DNA of 64,000 nt from NCBI GenBank assembly GCA_016743945.1, contig JADGFI010000005.1, positions 264,545-328,544 on the forward strand, written 5' to 3'. Origin of the DNA: Desulfobacteraceae bacterium. Lineage in GTDB: Bacteria; Desulfobacterota; Desulfobacteria; Desulfobacterales; Desulfobacteraceae. The notes under the pieces were generated by a model that did no database searches, was not told where the DNA came from, and saw only the letters and a list, made by a program, of their open reading frames with translations. The position numbers were made by a program, and so were the translations under genes. Shown here piece by piece: positions 1-8,034 of this stretch (positions within the stretch are counted from its first letter, which is position 1; every line of letters starts with the position of its first letter).

Positions 1-401
1 TTTGCGGCGATGGCAACATTTAGAGCCCCGGCAAGTTTGCAGGCATCCATCACCGTGATCACAAGACCTGTCAAGCTGTCCTTGTCCGCCACAATCACCA
101 CGCTGCCTTCCGGGTTTTCCGCCAGGGCCCGTTCCACATTGACCCGGACCGTCCGGACATCCACCTTTCGCCTGTCAATGTGGATGGTGTTATCCTTTGT
201 AACGCCGATGAGGATAGTGGTTTTCGTTTTACTGACGGCCGTTGAAGCTGTGGGCCTTGCGATGTCCACACCGGTTTCTTTTACAAAGGAGGTGGTGACC
301 AGAAAAAAAATCAATAAAATAAAAACCATATCAATGAGCGGGGCAATATTCAACTCAAGGTTTTTTGAATTTGTCCGCCTGGCAGCACTGATGTTGAGCA
401 T
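1..401 (-). CDS. exbD: ExbD/TolR-type biopolymer transport protein (partial, C-terminus outside window)
   Basis: Stator subunit that couples proton motive force to TonB in the inner membrane. The start is the ATG at 401, about 10 bases after AAGGA. The protein has a short cytoplasmic N-terminus, then the family's single transmembrane helix beginning LNIAPLIDMVFILLIFFLVT, whose Asp is the conserved proton-binding residue. A periplasmic ExbD domain follows (DVRTVRVNVERALAENPEG). The reading frame is open to the left edge, so the C-terminus and probably tonB and a TPR gene lie outside. It follows exbB in the corrinoid operon. TolR is the alternative; the context with DUF3450, a TtpC-type protein and a TonB receptor favours ExbD. 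Confidence 0.93.
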   Translation of the reverse strand, partial: MLNISAARRTNSKNLELNIAPLIDMVFILLIFFLVTTSFVKETGVDIARPTASTAVSKTKTTILIGVTKDNTIHIDRRKVDVRTVRVNVERALAENPEGSVVIVADKDSLTGLVITVMDACKLAGALNVAIAA

Positions 402-432
402 GGGAAGTTTTTCCTTTTTTTATAAAAAATGT

Positions 433-1032
433 CTATAAAAAGCGTTTTAGATAAATGCCCGTGGCAGCGATCCGATACTTTAGGTTATTGGCTCTTTTGG
501 TTAAAAAACCCGCCATGTAAAGGCCGGGGATGGAGACCATGAGCCCAGTTTGCGTGGAGATCAGGGCCACGGAAATACCCCCTGCCATGGCGTTGGCATT
601 GCCGGTGCCAAAATGGGTAATGACATCAAAGGTCTCCATCATCCCCATGACCGTGCCCAAAAGCCCCAAAAGGGGGGCAACCCCGGCCAGGATACCGATA
701 ACACCAAGATAGGTGTCAACAGATGCCACAAGTCTTACCACAATCTCATCCAGGATAAATTCATCCAGATGGGGATCATGGCTTCTGGTCAAAATCAATT
801 GCCTTACCAGCAGCGAAGTTATGCCCTTGTATCGGTCATGGGGCATCTGGTTGGTTTTTACCAGTTCTCCTGCTTTTTTTCGGGGTATGTTCTTAACATA
901 AAGCCTGCGCATGAAAAGAGCCCGGTTAATGATCAAAACCCACATACAAAGGGATATGATCAGGAGGGGGACCATGACGATCCCGCCCGATTGGATATAG
1001 TTTTCCATGGAAAATAAGAGCCCTTTGACCAT
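433..1032 (-). CDS. exbB: ExbB/TolQ-type proton channel subunit (short form)
   Basis: Inner-membrane channel subunit of the TonB energiser; partner of the ExbD encoded 31 bases downstream. About 199 aa with a first transmembrane helix near residues 20-40 and the conserved two-helix MotA/TolQ/ExbB domain at about 95-195 (GVAPLLGLLGTVMGMMETF, then ALISTQTGLMVSIPG). An ATG eight codons in (MENYIQSGG) is an alternative start. This is the second ExbB-family protein of the operon. In Vibrio TonB2-type systems a short ExbB works together with a long TtpC, and the gene order here matches that arrangement. Confidence 0.93.
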   Translation of the reverse strand: MVKGLLFSMENYIQSGGIVMVPLLIISLCMWVLIINRALFMRRLYVKNIPRKKAGELVKTNQMPHDRYKGITSLLVRQLILTRSHDPHLDEFILDEIVVRLVASVDTYLGVIGILAGVAPLLGLLGTVMGMMETFDVITHFGTGNANAMAGGISVALISTQTGLMVSIPGLYMAGFLTKRANNLKYRIAATGIYLKRFL

Positions 1033-1036
1033 GATT

Positions 1037-2557
1037 TTATTGCCTGGAACCCTTCCGGTTCATGAACACCAGGTTGACAAAGGCCACGGATTTTTCCTCC
1101 ATTTTGGATATCTGGGTTTCAACTCTGCGGCTTAAAAAGGTATGGGCCATCATGATGGGGATGGCCACGGACAGGCCCAGCATGGTGGTGACCAGGGCTT
1201 CTGAAATCCCGCCGGACATCATGCGGGGGTCTCCTGTGCCATAATAGGTGATCACATGAAAGGTGTTGATCATTCCGGTGACGGTTCCCAAAAGACCCAG
1301 CAACGGGGCGATGGCCGCCAGCATCCCCAGGGTGGATAAAAAGCGTTCAATCCTAGGAATCTCACCCAGGATTGCTTCCTGGAGGGCATTCTCCATGTCC
1401 TGCCGGGTCTGGTCCTTAAAGGCCAGGGCGGTCAGCAGTACCTTGGGAATGAGTTTTTTACGGCCCGATTCCAGAAATGTCCGGCAGCCTTCCCAGTCAT
1501 CGGCCATGATTCGTTCTTTGAGCGTTTTCATCAAGTTTTCCGCATTGGTTTGTCTGCGGGTAAAAAAGATAATTCTTTCAATGAGAAGACATCCTGCCAG
1601 CACCAAAATGATCAGTATGGGCCAGACAATGGCCCCGCCCTTGGGAACTTGCTCGGCCAGGTTCAGCTGATGGGCCAGCTGCCGGATGGCGCCGCCCTTT
1701 GAGATGTCCATATAGACATCATCGCTTTGGCCCTGGATATAGGCGGCAATCTTGCGAGTAATCCTTGGTGATGGAAGTTTGGAAAGGGCAAAATATTGCT
1801 GGCTAGTGTCGGAATACAAGAGGAACCCCAACTCTTTGCCCAGTTGATAAATCCCGGTAAAATTACCCAGGATCAAAAGGGTTGCTTCCTGTTCTTTTCC
1901 TTTTCGGTCGATGATCTGTCCGGAGGTCAGGGTCACCTGGCCGGATAGATTTATTTCGTTAAACAGGTGGTCTGTCATCATTTTCAGGTCATCCATGGAG
2001 GGAAATTTTCTCTGATTTGATTTTCCTTGATCTGATTTTTCCCGGCCCAGGAGGGGATCTAAAAATGCATGGCGCCCCGGGGCAAGCCCCGATTGAAGGC
2101 TTTGGAGCAAAAGAGCCTTCAGATCCTTGGCATTGCTCCTGACAAATCCTGCAAACTCCTGGTTCTCGGTCTGGGTCTTTTCAAGATCCTGGTTGAGCCG
2201 GCCTTCCTCCTCCTTCAGATTTTTGATACGGGTACTGATTTTTTTGTTTTGGGCTTTCATGGTTTGAATATTTGTTTTAAAATCTGCAATGGCTTTTTTG
2301 AGGGCCTGGCGATCATTTTTAAGTATAAGGGACTGGGTCTTGGCCTCTTTCAGGGCTTCTTGTTTTTCCGCAATGGCTTTTTGGATCAATAGGCTGCGTT
2401 GCTGGGCAAAGGCCTTATGATCCGATCGCATATCAGATCTTGTGTCCGATTTAATGTCTGGTTTAATGCCCGGGTTGGGTGTGTCTGCCTGGGCAGCTAC
2501 GGGTAGAGTTACCAGAAAAACCATATACATACCGATTAAAAGCGAGGAATTTCTCAT
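1037..2557 (-). CDS. TtpC-like long ExbB protein with periplasmic coiled-coil domain
   Basis: Accessory ExbB-family protein of a TonB2-type system. The start is the ATG at 2557, preceded by AAGGAGGGGATCA and overlapping the DUF3450 stop as ATGA; the frame stays open upstream but lacks a signal there. It has a signal peptide (SLLIGMYMVFLVTLPVAAQA), a long charged coiled coil at about 45-150, a periplasmic domain, a transmembrane helix near 310-332 (WPILIILVLAGCLLIERIIF) and a C-terminal MotA/TolQ/ExbB domain (APLLGLLGTVTGMINTFHVI). At 506 aa it is much longer than ExbB and agrees with TtpC. In Vibrio, TtpC is needed for TonB2-dependent transport. Confidence 0.9.
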   Translation of the reverse strand: MRNSSLLIGMYMVFLVTLPVAAQADTPNPGIKPDIKSDTRSDMRSDHKAFAQQRSLLIQKAIAEKQEALKEAKTQSLILKNDRQALKKAIADFKTNIQTMKAQNKKISTRIKNLKEEEGRLNQDLEKTQTENQEFAGFVRSNAKDLKALLLQSLQSGLAPGRHAFLDPLLGREKSDQGKSNQRKFPSMDDLKMMTDHLFNEINLSGQVTLTSGQIIDRKGKEQEATLLILGNFTGIYQLGKELGFLLYSDTSQQYFALSKLPSPRITRKIAAYIQGQSDDVYMDISKGGAIRQLAHQLNLAEQVPKGGAIVWPILIILVLAGCLLIERIIFFTRRQTNAENLMKTLKERIMADDWEGCRTFLESGRKKLIPKVLLTALAFKDQTRQDMENALQEAILGEIPRIERFLSTLGMLAAIAPLLGLLGTVTGMINTFHVITYYGTGDPRMMSGGISEALVTTMLGLSVAIPIMMAHTFLSRRVETQISKMEEKSVAFVNLVFMNRKGSRQ

Positions 2558-3360
2558 TGATCCCCTCCTTGCAGGGCCAGATGTCCGATGGGGAGGGACA
2601 AAAGTTCCACGGGTTTTCTCTTGGTGCCGATTTCCACTGCCGAGCGGATGGCGGGAAGATACGCGTCGGCAAGGGGCTGCCATGTGGATTGGGCCACATT
2701 AAAGCGGGCGCAGGATTGCTGGTCCAGGGATAAAAAGAAGAGGGAGACCCGACCCAGGCGGAAAATACTGCCTGTGGTTGCTTTGCCTCCCATCATCACC
2801 TTTTTCTGGTATACTTCAATGGTTGTGCCATATTCGGCTTCAACAAACAGGGCTTCCATCACCCGTCTGTATTTTTCAGATAGGGATACCCCGGGGTCCT
2901 TGATCTCCTTTTCAAGGGATCTCATCCGCAGGGTCCGCTCTCGTTTTAAAAAAGGGGTATCCGCTGCCACAAGGCTGGACAGTCTGTCATACACCGCCTG
3001 TACAAAGGGGAATAATTCTTTTTGAATTCTCAATGAGGCCTGTTTTTGTTGAATAAGGGCCAGGTTTCGGGCTTTTTGTCCTTGCTTCGCTGCGGTCATC
3101 TCCCTATTTTCCAAAACCAGTGTTTCATACTCTTGTTCAAGCTGTTCGTACAAGAGGACTAGGTCTGATCGTTCCTGCTCCCATTGGTCCTTTTGTTCCT
3201 GGCTTTCCTGGCGGATGGTAACCGACTGTTCAACGGGCAGGATCAGTTTATCTGTAATGTCGGTCTGGCCGAGTGCGGGCGAGGCCAAGGCAATAAGGGC
3301 CAATCCCCACAAAAAAAAATTTGCCCGGATAACCCTTGTCGGCTTTTTTGAAAATTTCAT
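2554..3360 (-). CDS. DUF3450 family periplasmic coiled-coil protein (TonB2 system accessory)
   Basis: 268 aa with an N-terminal signal peptide (FFLWGLALIALASPALGQ). A long heptad-rich segment at about residues 45-125 is rich in Glu, Gln and Leu (QEQKDQWEQERSDLVLLYEQ), followed by a globular C-terminal part. This matches DUF3450 proteins, which are encoded immediately upstream of TtpC-type ExbB genes in TonB2-like operons. The exact role is unknown; a periplasmic partner of TtpC is the usual inference. It starts 16 bases after the TonB receptor stop with only a weak ribosome binding site, and its stop overlaps the next start, which implies translational coupling. Confidence 0.88.
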   Translation of the reverse strand: MKFSKKPTRVIRANFFLWGLALIALASPALGQTDITDKLILPVEQSVTIRQESQEQKDQWEQERSDLVLLYEQLEQEYETLVLENREMTAAKQGQKARNLALIQQKQASLRIQKELFPFVQAVYDRLSSLVAADTPFLKRERTLRMRSLEKEIKDPGVSLSEKYRRVMEALFVEAEYGTTIEVYQKKVMMGGKATTGSIFRLGRVSLFFLSLDQQSCARFNVAQSTWQPLADAYLPAIRSAVEIGTKRKPVELLSLPIGHLALQGGDQ

Positions 3361-3376
3361 GGCAATCCAATTATTT

Positions 3377-5338
3377 TTAAAAGTTTATATTCATCCCTGC
3401 CAATACCTTAAATCCGTCATCGGGATACCCGTAGTGTGACGAATAATTGGTATCAAACAGATTGTGAAAATGGACAAAGAACTCGGCCTTTTTTTGCACC
3501 AGGAGGACGGGATGAACAATTTTTGCGTCTGTGGTGATGTAGGCTTTTATTCGTTCTGATTCAGTGTTCAAGTTGTCTGTGTATTGCTCGGTGTATCCCC
3601 GGCCTGTCAGTTCAAGCCTTGTCCCGGTTTTAAATTTTGTTTTCAGGATCAGCTTCAGGGTATGCTCCGGGGCATAGCTCAATTTTTTGTCATTGTCCCT
3701 GTTTTTTGTGTCCTGCCATATATAGTTCAGATCCAGATCCATTGTCCGGGTAATAAAAAACTTGAGGCTTGCTTCCAGCCCCTGTTTGTATGCCTGGCTG
3801 ATATTTTCCGGGCGGCTGATCAGATCTTTACCCCTGTTGTATTTAATCAGATCCCGGGTATCGGTTCGGAACAAAGACAGGTCCAGCTGGGTTTTGTTGT
3901 CAAAGGTGTGGATAATCCCCAGGGTCAGGGAAAGAATTTTTTCTTTTTTCAGGTCCGGGTTTCCCCTGACCTGATCCATGGAGCCGTGACTTGGCTGGTA
4001 CAACTGTCCAAAAGAGGGAATGTTTTCAGAATAACCAACATTGCCTTTCATAATAGTCTGTTCGTTCATCTCATAGCTCAGCCCGGCATTGCTCCCTAAG
4101 GAAAAATGAAAATCACTGGTATAGTCGGATCGTAAGCCTGTGGTAAAGATAAAGGGGGCAGATCTGAGGGTATAGACCCCGTTGATGGATGCCAGGTCTC
4201 TTTCATGCTCTCCTGTAAGGGTATGGTCCACACGGCTGTGTTCCAGAAGGGTGCCGAAACGAAACTCTTTATCCTCTCCCGCATTGGTATGGAAAAAATT
4301 GGTGCCAAATCCTGTGGTTATGGCATCCAGTTCCGACCGGTCCCCATTGTTTGCCGTGTCATCCAGGTGTTTGATATCCAGGTAAGCATTGACATTATAA
4401 TCCAAGTCACCGGAATCCAAATCTTCAAGGGCCATCCCGTCAACTTTGAAATCCAGACTTGCTTTTTCATAGCGCTGGCTGGCATTGGGGGTGGGGTTAT
4501 AGGTGGGGCCTGCCACACCATGATCTGATACAAAGGTGCTGGCGTTGACCTGGTAGTTGAACGGGTCGACATTTTTTCCATAATGAAGGTTTAAACTACC
4601 CTGGTCTTTTTGGCTGTTCGCCCGCTTTCCATCACGATGGCCATAACTGCCTGACAGCAGATAATCGCTGTCATCTGCATCCACTTTAAGGGTACCGCTG
4701 GCATTGGCCTGGCCATAGGACCCGCCTGAAAGGCGGACCCGGCCCTTTTGGACGGCTTTTTTTTCGGTCTCTTCCGATTGAATCTGACCCGGCTCAATCG
4801 GGCCTGGTTTTATTTTACCCGATGATATCTCGCCTGATTTGGTTTCAATATAGATGGCACCGGCGCTGCTGCCCGGACCCAGCCAGACAGGGACAGGGGG
4901 TTTAAATACCGTAATTTTTTTGACAATATCAATGGAAATGCTGCCCAGGTCAGTCCCACCATACTGCTGGGTACTCAAGGGCCTACCATTCACAAGAATC
5001 AGGACGGATCCGGAACCGCCGCCCCCCCGGATGGAAATTCGGGTGCTCTGACCATTGGATCCGTATTTCACATCCACCCCGGCCATGGTGCTGATGGCCT
5101 CGGTCACCTGGAGAAAATTTCTCTTCTCGATTTCCCGGGCTTCCATGCTCACCACCTGGGCGGGATTTTTTTGTGTATAATCATCCACTTTCCCGGTCAC
5201 CACAATCGTTTCCAGCTCAAAGGGTTTCTTTACTTTCTTCTGGGCGCTGGATGTCAGGGGAAAAGCCATGCAGAGCAATACCATGGCCATGATTCCCATG
5301 GTATTTTTGATGATGGATCTTGAGTATTTATTCACCAT
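3377..5338 (-). CDS. TonB-dependent outer-membrane receptor, probably for corrinoids (BtuB-like)
   Basis: About 653 aa. It has a signal peptide (NTMGIMAMVLLCMAFPLTSS), a TonB-box-like segment (LETIVVTG), a plug domain with the usual LILVNGRPL and GAIYIETKSG motifs, and a beta-barrel ending in Phe (MNINF), as expected for BAM-dependent insertion. Substrate is inferred from context: it is the fifth structural gene after a cobalamin riboswitch and overlaps the end of btuD. The Asp/Lys/Gly-rich stretch after the plug (GEISSGKIKPGPIEPGQIQS) is a low-complexity insertion. The start is uncertain: ATG 5338, GTG 5335 or ATG 5356, none with a strong ribosome binding site. Confidence 0.88.
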   Translation of the reverse strand: MVNKYSRSIIKNTMGIMAMVLLCMAFPLTSSAQKKVKKPFELETIVVTGKVDDYTQKNPAQVVSMEAREIEKRNFLQVTEAISTMAGVDVKYGSNGQSTRISIRGGGGSGSVLILVNGRPLSTQQYGGTDLGSISIDIVKKITVFKPPVPVWLGPGSSAGAIYIETKSGEISSGKIKPGPIEPGQIQSEETEKKAVQKGRVRLSGGSYGQANASGTLKVDADDSDYLLSGSYGHRDGKRANSQKDQGSLNLHYGKNVDPFNYQVNASTFVSDHGVAGPTYNPTPNASQRYEKASLDFKVDGMALEDLDSGDLDYNVNAYLDIKHLDDTANNGDRSELDAITTGFGTNFFHTNAGEDKEFRFGTLLEHSRVDHTLTGEHERDLASINGVYTLRSAPFIFTTGLRSDYTSDFHFSLGSNAGLSYEMNEQTIMKGNVGYSENIPSFGQLYQPSHGSMDQVRGNPDLKKEKILSLTLGIIHTFDNKTQLDLSLFRTDTRDLIKYNRGKDLISRPENISQAYKQGLEASLKFFITRTMDLDLNYIWQDTKNRDNDKKLSYAPEHTLKLILKTKFKTGTRLELTGRGYTEQYTDNLNTESERIKAYITTDAKIVHPVLLVQKKAEFFVHFHNLFDTNYSSHYGYPDDGFKVLAGMNINF

Positions 5339-6158
5339 TAATTTTATCCGCCCCATGGGGGTTGACTAAAAACACCCAGGGTTTGCTGGATATGGGATTG
5401 GGTCTCACCTCAACCCTTGTTTGATACACCGCCTGGATGGATGCCTGGGTTAGAACTTCTTTTGGAGTGCCGGCCTTGTATATTTGACCGTTTTTTTTGT
5501 CCAGCAGCACCAACCGGTCGGAATACTCGGCAGCCAGATTCAGGTCGTGGAGCACCATGAGAACGGTCAGGGACAATTGGGCTTTCAGGGTGTTGACAAG
5601 ATTGAGCACCCGCACCTGGTGGGTAATATCCAGGTGGGCCGTGGGTTCGTCCAGGACCAGCAGGGCCGGTTCCTGGGTTAATGCCCTTGCAATGGCTGCC
5701 AGCTGCCGTTCGCCTCCGCTGATTTCATTTATTTTGGCATCGGAAAGGCCTGCAATCCCGGTGAGTTCCATGTAGCGTTGGGCAATGGCCAGATCTTTTT
5801 TGCTTTCAAAAAACTGGTATCGTTCAAAAAAAGGCAGTCTGCCCAACAGGACATAATCTTTAACGGTCATGGCCGCAGGATCTATGGTTTGCATCACCAC
5901 GGCCAGGTGACGGGCAAGGGCCTTGTTGGCGAGGGTTTTGACCTCCTGACCCTGGATATGGATGGTGCCGGTTTCAGGCACAACGCTCCTTAAAATTGTT
6001 TTGATCAGGGTGGTTTTCCCGCAGCCGTTGGGCCCGATGATGGAAACAAATTCCCCCGGGGCAACGCAAAAATTGATATCCTTGAGGATGATTTCCTGCT
6101 TGTACCGAAAGCTTAAGTTTCTGACCTCCAGCACTTTTTTTGCCAATATTTTTTTCAA
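5328..6158 (-). CDS. btuD: Corrinoid ABC transporter ATPase (BtuD/FecE family)
   Basis: Cytoplasmic ATPase of a type II importer. It shows Walker A (GPNGCGKTT), the signature ISGGERQLAAIARAL, Walker B (LLVLDEPTAHLD) and the switch His (VLHDLNLA). The most likely start is TTG at 6158. It overlaps the btuC stop as TTGA and has AGGTGA just upstream. The open frame upstream of that point only shadows btuC. From that start the protein is about 276 aa, normal for the family. It sits between btuC and the TonB receptor gene and overlaps both. Confidence 0.93.
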   Translation of the reverse strand: MKKILAKKVLEVRNLSFRYKQEIILKDINFCVAPGEFVSIIGPNGCGKTTLIKTILRSVVPETGTIHIQGQEVKTLANKALARHLAVVMQTIDPAAMTVKDYVLLGRLPFFERYQFFESKKDLAIAQRYMELTGIAGLSDAKINEISGGERQLAAIARALTQEPALLVLDEPTAHLDITHQVRVLNLVNTLKAQLSLTVLMVLHDLNLAAEYSDRLVLLDKKNGQIYKAGTPKEVLTQASIQAVYQTRVEVRPNPISSKPWVFLVNPHGADKINGE

Positions 6159-7162
6159 AGGGTCACCTGTTTTCTTGATAGGGCCCAGATAAACATGACA
6201 CCGCCGATGATCCCGGTGATCACTCCCACGGGAAGCTCTAAGGGCGCAATAATCATCCGGGCGATCACATCGCACAGGGTGAGAAAGGCTGCCCCTGAAA
6301 GAAAGGAGGCCGCAAGAAGAATTCTATGGTCCGGGCCTGTGAGCATCCGGACAAAATGGGGTACAATGAGCCCCACAAACATGATGATACCGGCTACGGC
6401 CACGCTTAGGCCCGTTAAAAAGGAGGCCGTGATAAAAAGGATTTTTTTGGTTCGGGGGGTGTTGATTCCCAAATTGGCCGCTTCCTCATCCCCCAAAGCC
6501 AGGGCATTGAGATCCATGCAAAAAAAATAGGAGACGAACAGGCCAATAATGGATCCGGCAACCGAAATTTTGATCAGGGTGGTATCGGGTTCATCCAGGG
6601 ATCCCATGATCCAGAGAACAATACTCTGGAGGTCATCGGTTCTGGACAGGGCCATGAGCAGCATAACCAAAGAGGAGGCCACATAGGAGATCATCACGCC
6701 GGTCAAAAGCATCCGGTTGGACCGGACATTCTGGTGGTCCCGGTTCAGGTTGTAAACCAAAAAAATTACCAGGCTGGCCCCGATAAACCCGGACAACGGA
6801 TAGGCAATGATACCGATGACGGCGTAAAACTGGCACAGGATATTGACACAGACCCCCAGGGATGCCCCACCGGAAATGCCCAGGGTGTAGGGCTCCACCA
6901 GAGGATTTCTGAACATGCCCTGGAGAAGGGTTCCGGCAAGGCTTAACGCGCCGCCGATGGACATTCCCAATAAAATCCTGGGCAGCCGGATTCCCATGAG
7001 GATATTGTATTCTGCCGTGTCCTTTCCCCCCAGCAGGATGTCGGGAATTTCGTTTATGGGAATACCGGCACTGCCCGTGCACAGGGCAAGAAGTCCCACG
7101 GCCGCCACAAGGACTGAAAGTCCCAAAAGGATCAGCCCCCATTCTTTTACCCGCCGGTTCAT
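6155..7162 (-). CDS. btuC: Corrinoid ABC transporter permease (BtuC/FecCD family)
   Basis: 335-aa integral membrane protein of the FecCD/BtuC fold, with about ten hydrophobic segments. Family motifs are visible: LPRILLGMSIGGALSLAGTL near residue 60, the LVEPYTLGISGGASLG loop, and the C-terminal GLIVPHFVRMLTGPDHRILL segment that contacts the ATPase. The ATG overlaps the upstream btuF stop by four bases. FecCD permeases also carry haem and Fe-siderophores; the corrinoid assignment rests on the riboswitch and the CbiZ fusion upstream. Confidence 0.93.
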   Translation of the reverse strand: MNRRVKEWGLILLGLSVLVAAVGLLALCTGSAGIPINEIPDILLGGKDTAEYNILMGIRLPRILLGMSIGGALSLAGTLLQGMFRNPLVEPYTLGISGGASLGVCVNILCQFYAVIGIIAYPLSGFIGASLVIFLVYNLNRDHQNVRSNRMLLTGVMISYVASSLVMLLMALSRTDDLQSIVLWIMGSLDEPDTTLIKISVAGSIIGLFVSYFFCMDLNALALGDEEAANLGINTPRTKKILFITASFLTGLSVAVAGIIMFVGLIVPHFVRMLTGPDHRILLAASFLSGAAFLTLCDVIARMIIAPLELPVGVITGIIGGVMFIWALSRKQVTL

Positions 7163-8034
7163 CGGACCCCCGGATGAAGCAGGGGCAAAACGATCCCTAT
7201 CCCCTCAACAAAGGTATCAGGGGTGGGACTGCAGATCATTTCAGGGTCCAGCACATGAACCCGGTTGTTTTTCACCGCATCAATGCTCTTAAATCCCATC
7301 CAGCGTTCCCGTTCAAGTTGTCCGGCGCGTTTGGAGGTTCCCATGGTGGCAATGAGAATAACGTCAGGATTTTCCCGGATCACCTTTTCCCTGCTGTAAA
7401 TGCCGGAAGATTCATTCTCCGCTATGTTGATCCCCCCGCCATAACGGATATATTCATTGATAAACATCTCTCGGTTGGCAGAATGGAGGGGTTTAAGCCC
7501 GATTTGTAAAAAAACCTTGGGTTTTACAAGATCCCGTGTTTGTTCAAGAATTTGGTTGGCCTGTTTTTGGGCTTTGTCCACAATTATCCGGGCAGCCGGT
7601 TCTTGTCCCAGGGTTTTTCCGATCATGAGGGTCATTTCGCACATCTGCTCAAAGGTTTTTGGATTTTGGGCTCGAAGGATGGAGATGGATTGCCCTTCTA
7701 AAATTTTGAGTTGTTTTTCCCGGGACAGGGCACTGGCAATAACCAGATCCGGCTGCAAACGGATAATTTTTTCAACATTCATCTGGGTGACCGATCCGAT
7801 TTTTTCTTTGAATTGTGCCGCTTTCGGGGTATTGCAATAGGTGGTATCGGCAATCAGCTTTCCTTCGGCCCCCACAAGATAGATGGTCTCGGTGATAATG
7901 GGGGAAAGGGAGATCACCCGCTGGAAAGCAGGTGCTGCCAAAACCGGCCGAGCCGCCCCCGCCAAAACGCTTGCAACAAGCCAAAAAAGCATCATTCTAT
8001 TCATGGGCCAGATAGTCCTATACCAGTTGGTCAT
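7159..8034 (-). CDS. btuF: Periplasmic corrinoid-binding protein (BtuF-like)
   Basis: 291 aa, type III periplasmic binding protein with a signal peptide (MLFWLVASVLAGAARPVLAA). It shows the BtuF/FepB pattern: RVISLSPIITETIYLVGAEG at the N-terminus, a central helix, and KVIRENPDVILIA followed by AVKNNRVHVLDPEMI in the C-lobe. The ATG at 8034 overlaps the preceding stop (ATGA) with AGGTGA upstream; an ATG ten codons in would give a more compact signal peptide. It is the second BtuF-type domain in this operon, so it may load the permease while the fusion protein processes or pre-binds ligand. Confidence 0.9.
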   Translation of the reverse strand: MTNWYRTIWPMNRMMLFWLVASVLAGAARPVLAAPAFQRVISLSPIITETIYLVGAEGKLIADTTYCNTPKAAQFKEKIGSVTQMNVEKIIRLQPDLVIASALSREKQLKILEGQSISILRAQNPKTFEQMCEMTLMIGKTLGQEPAARIIVDKAQKQANQILEQTRDLVKPKVFLQIGLKPLHSANREMFINEYIRYGGGINIAENESSGIYSREKVIRENPDVILIATMGTSKRAGQLERERWMGFKSIDAVKNNRVHVLDPEMICSPTPDTFVEGIGIVLPLLHPGVR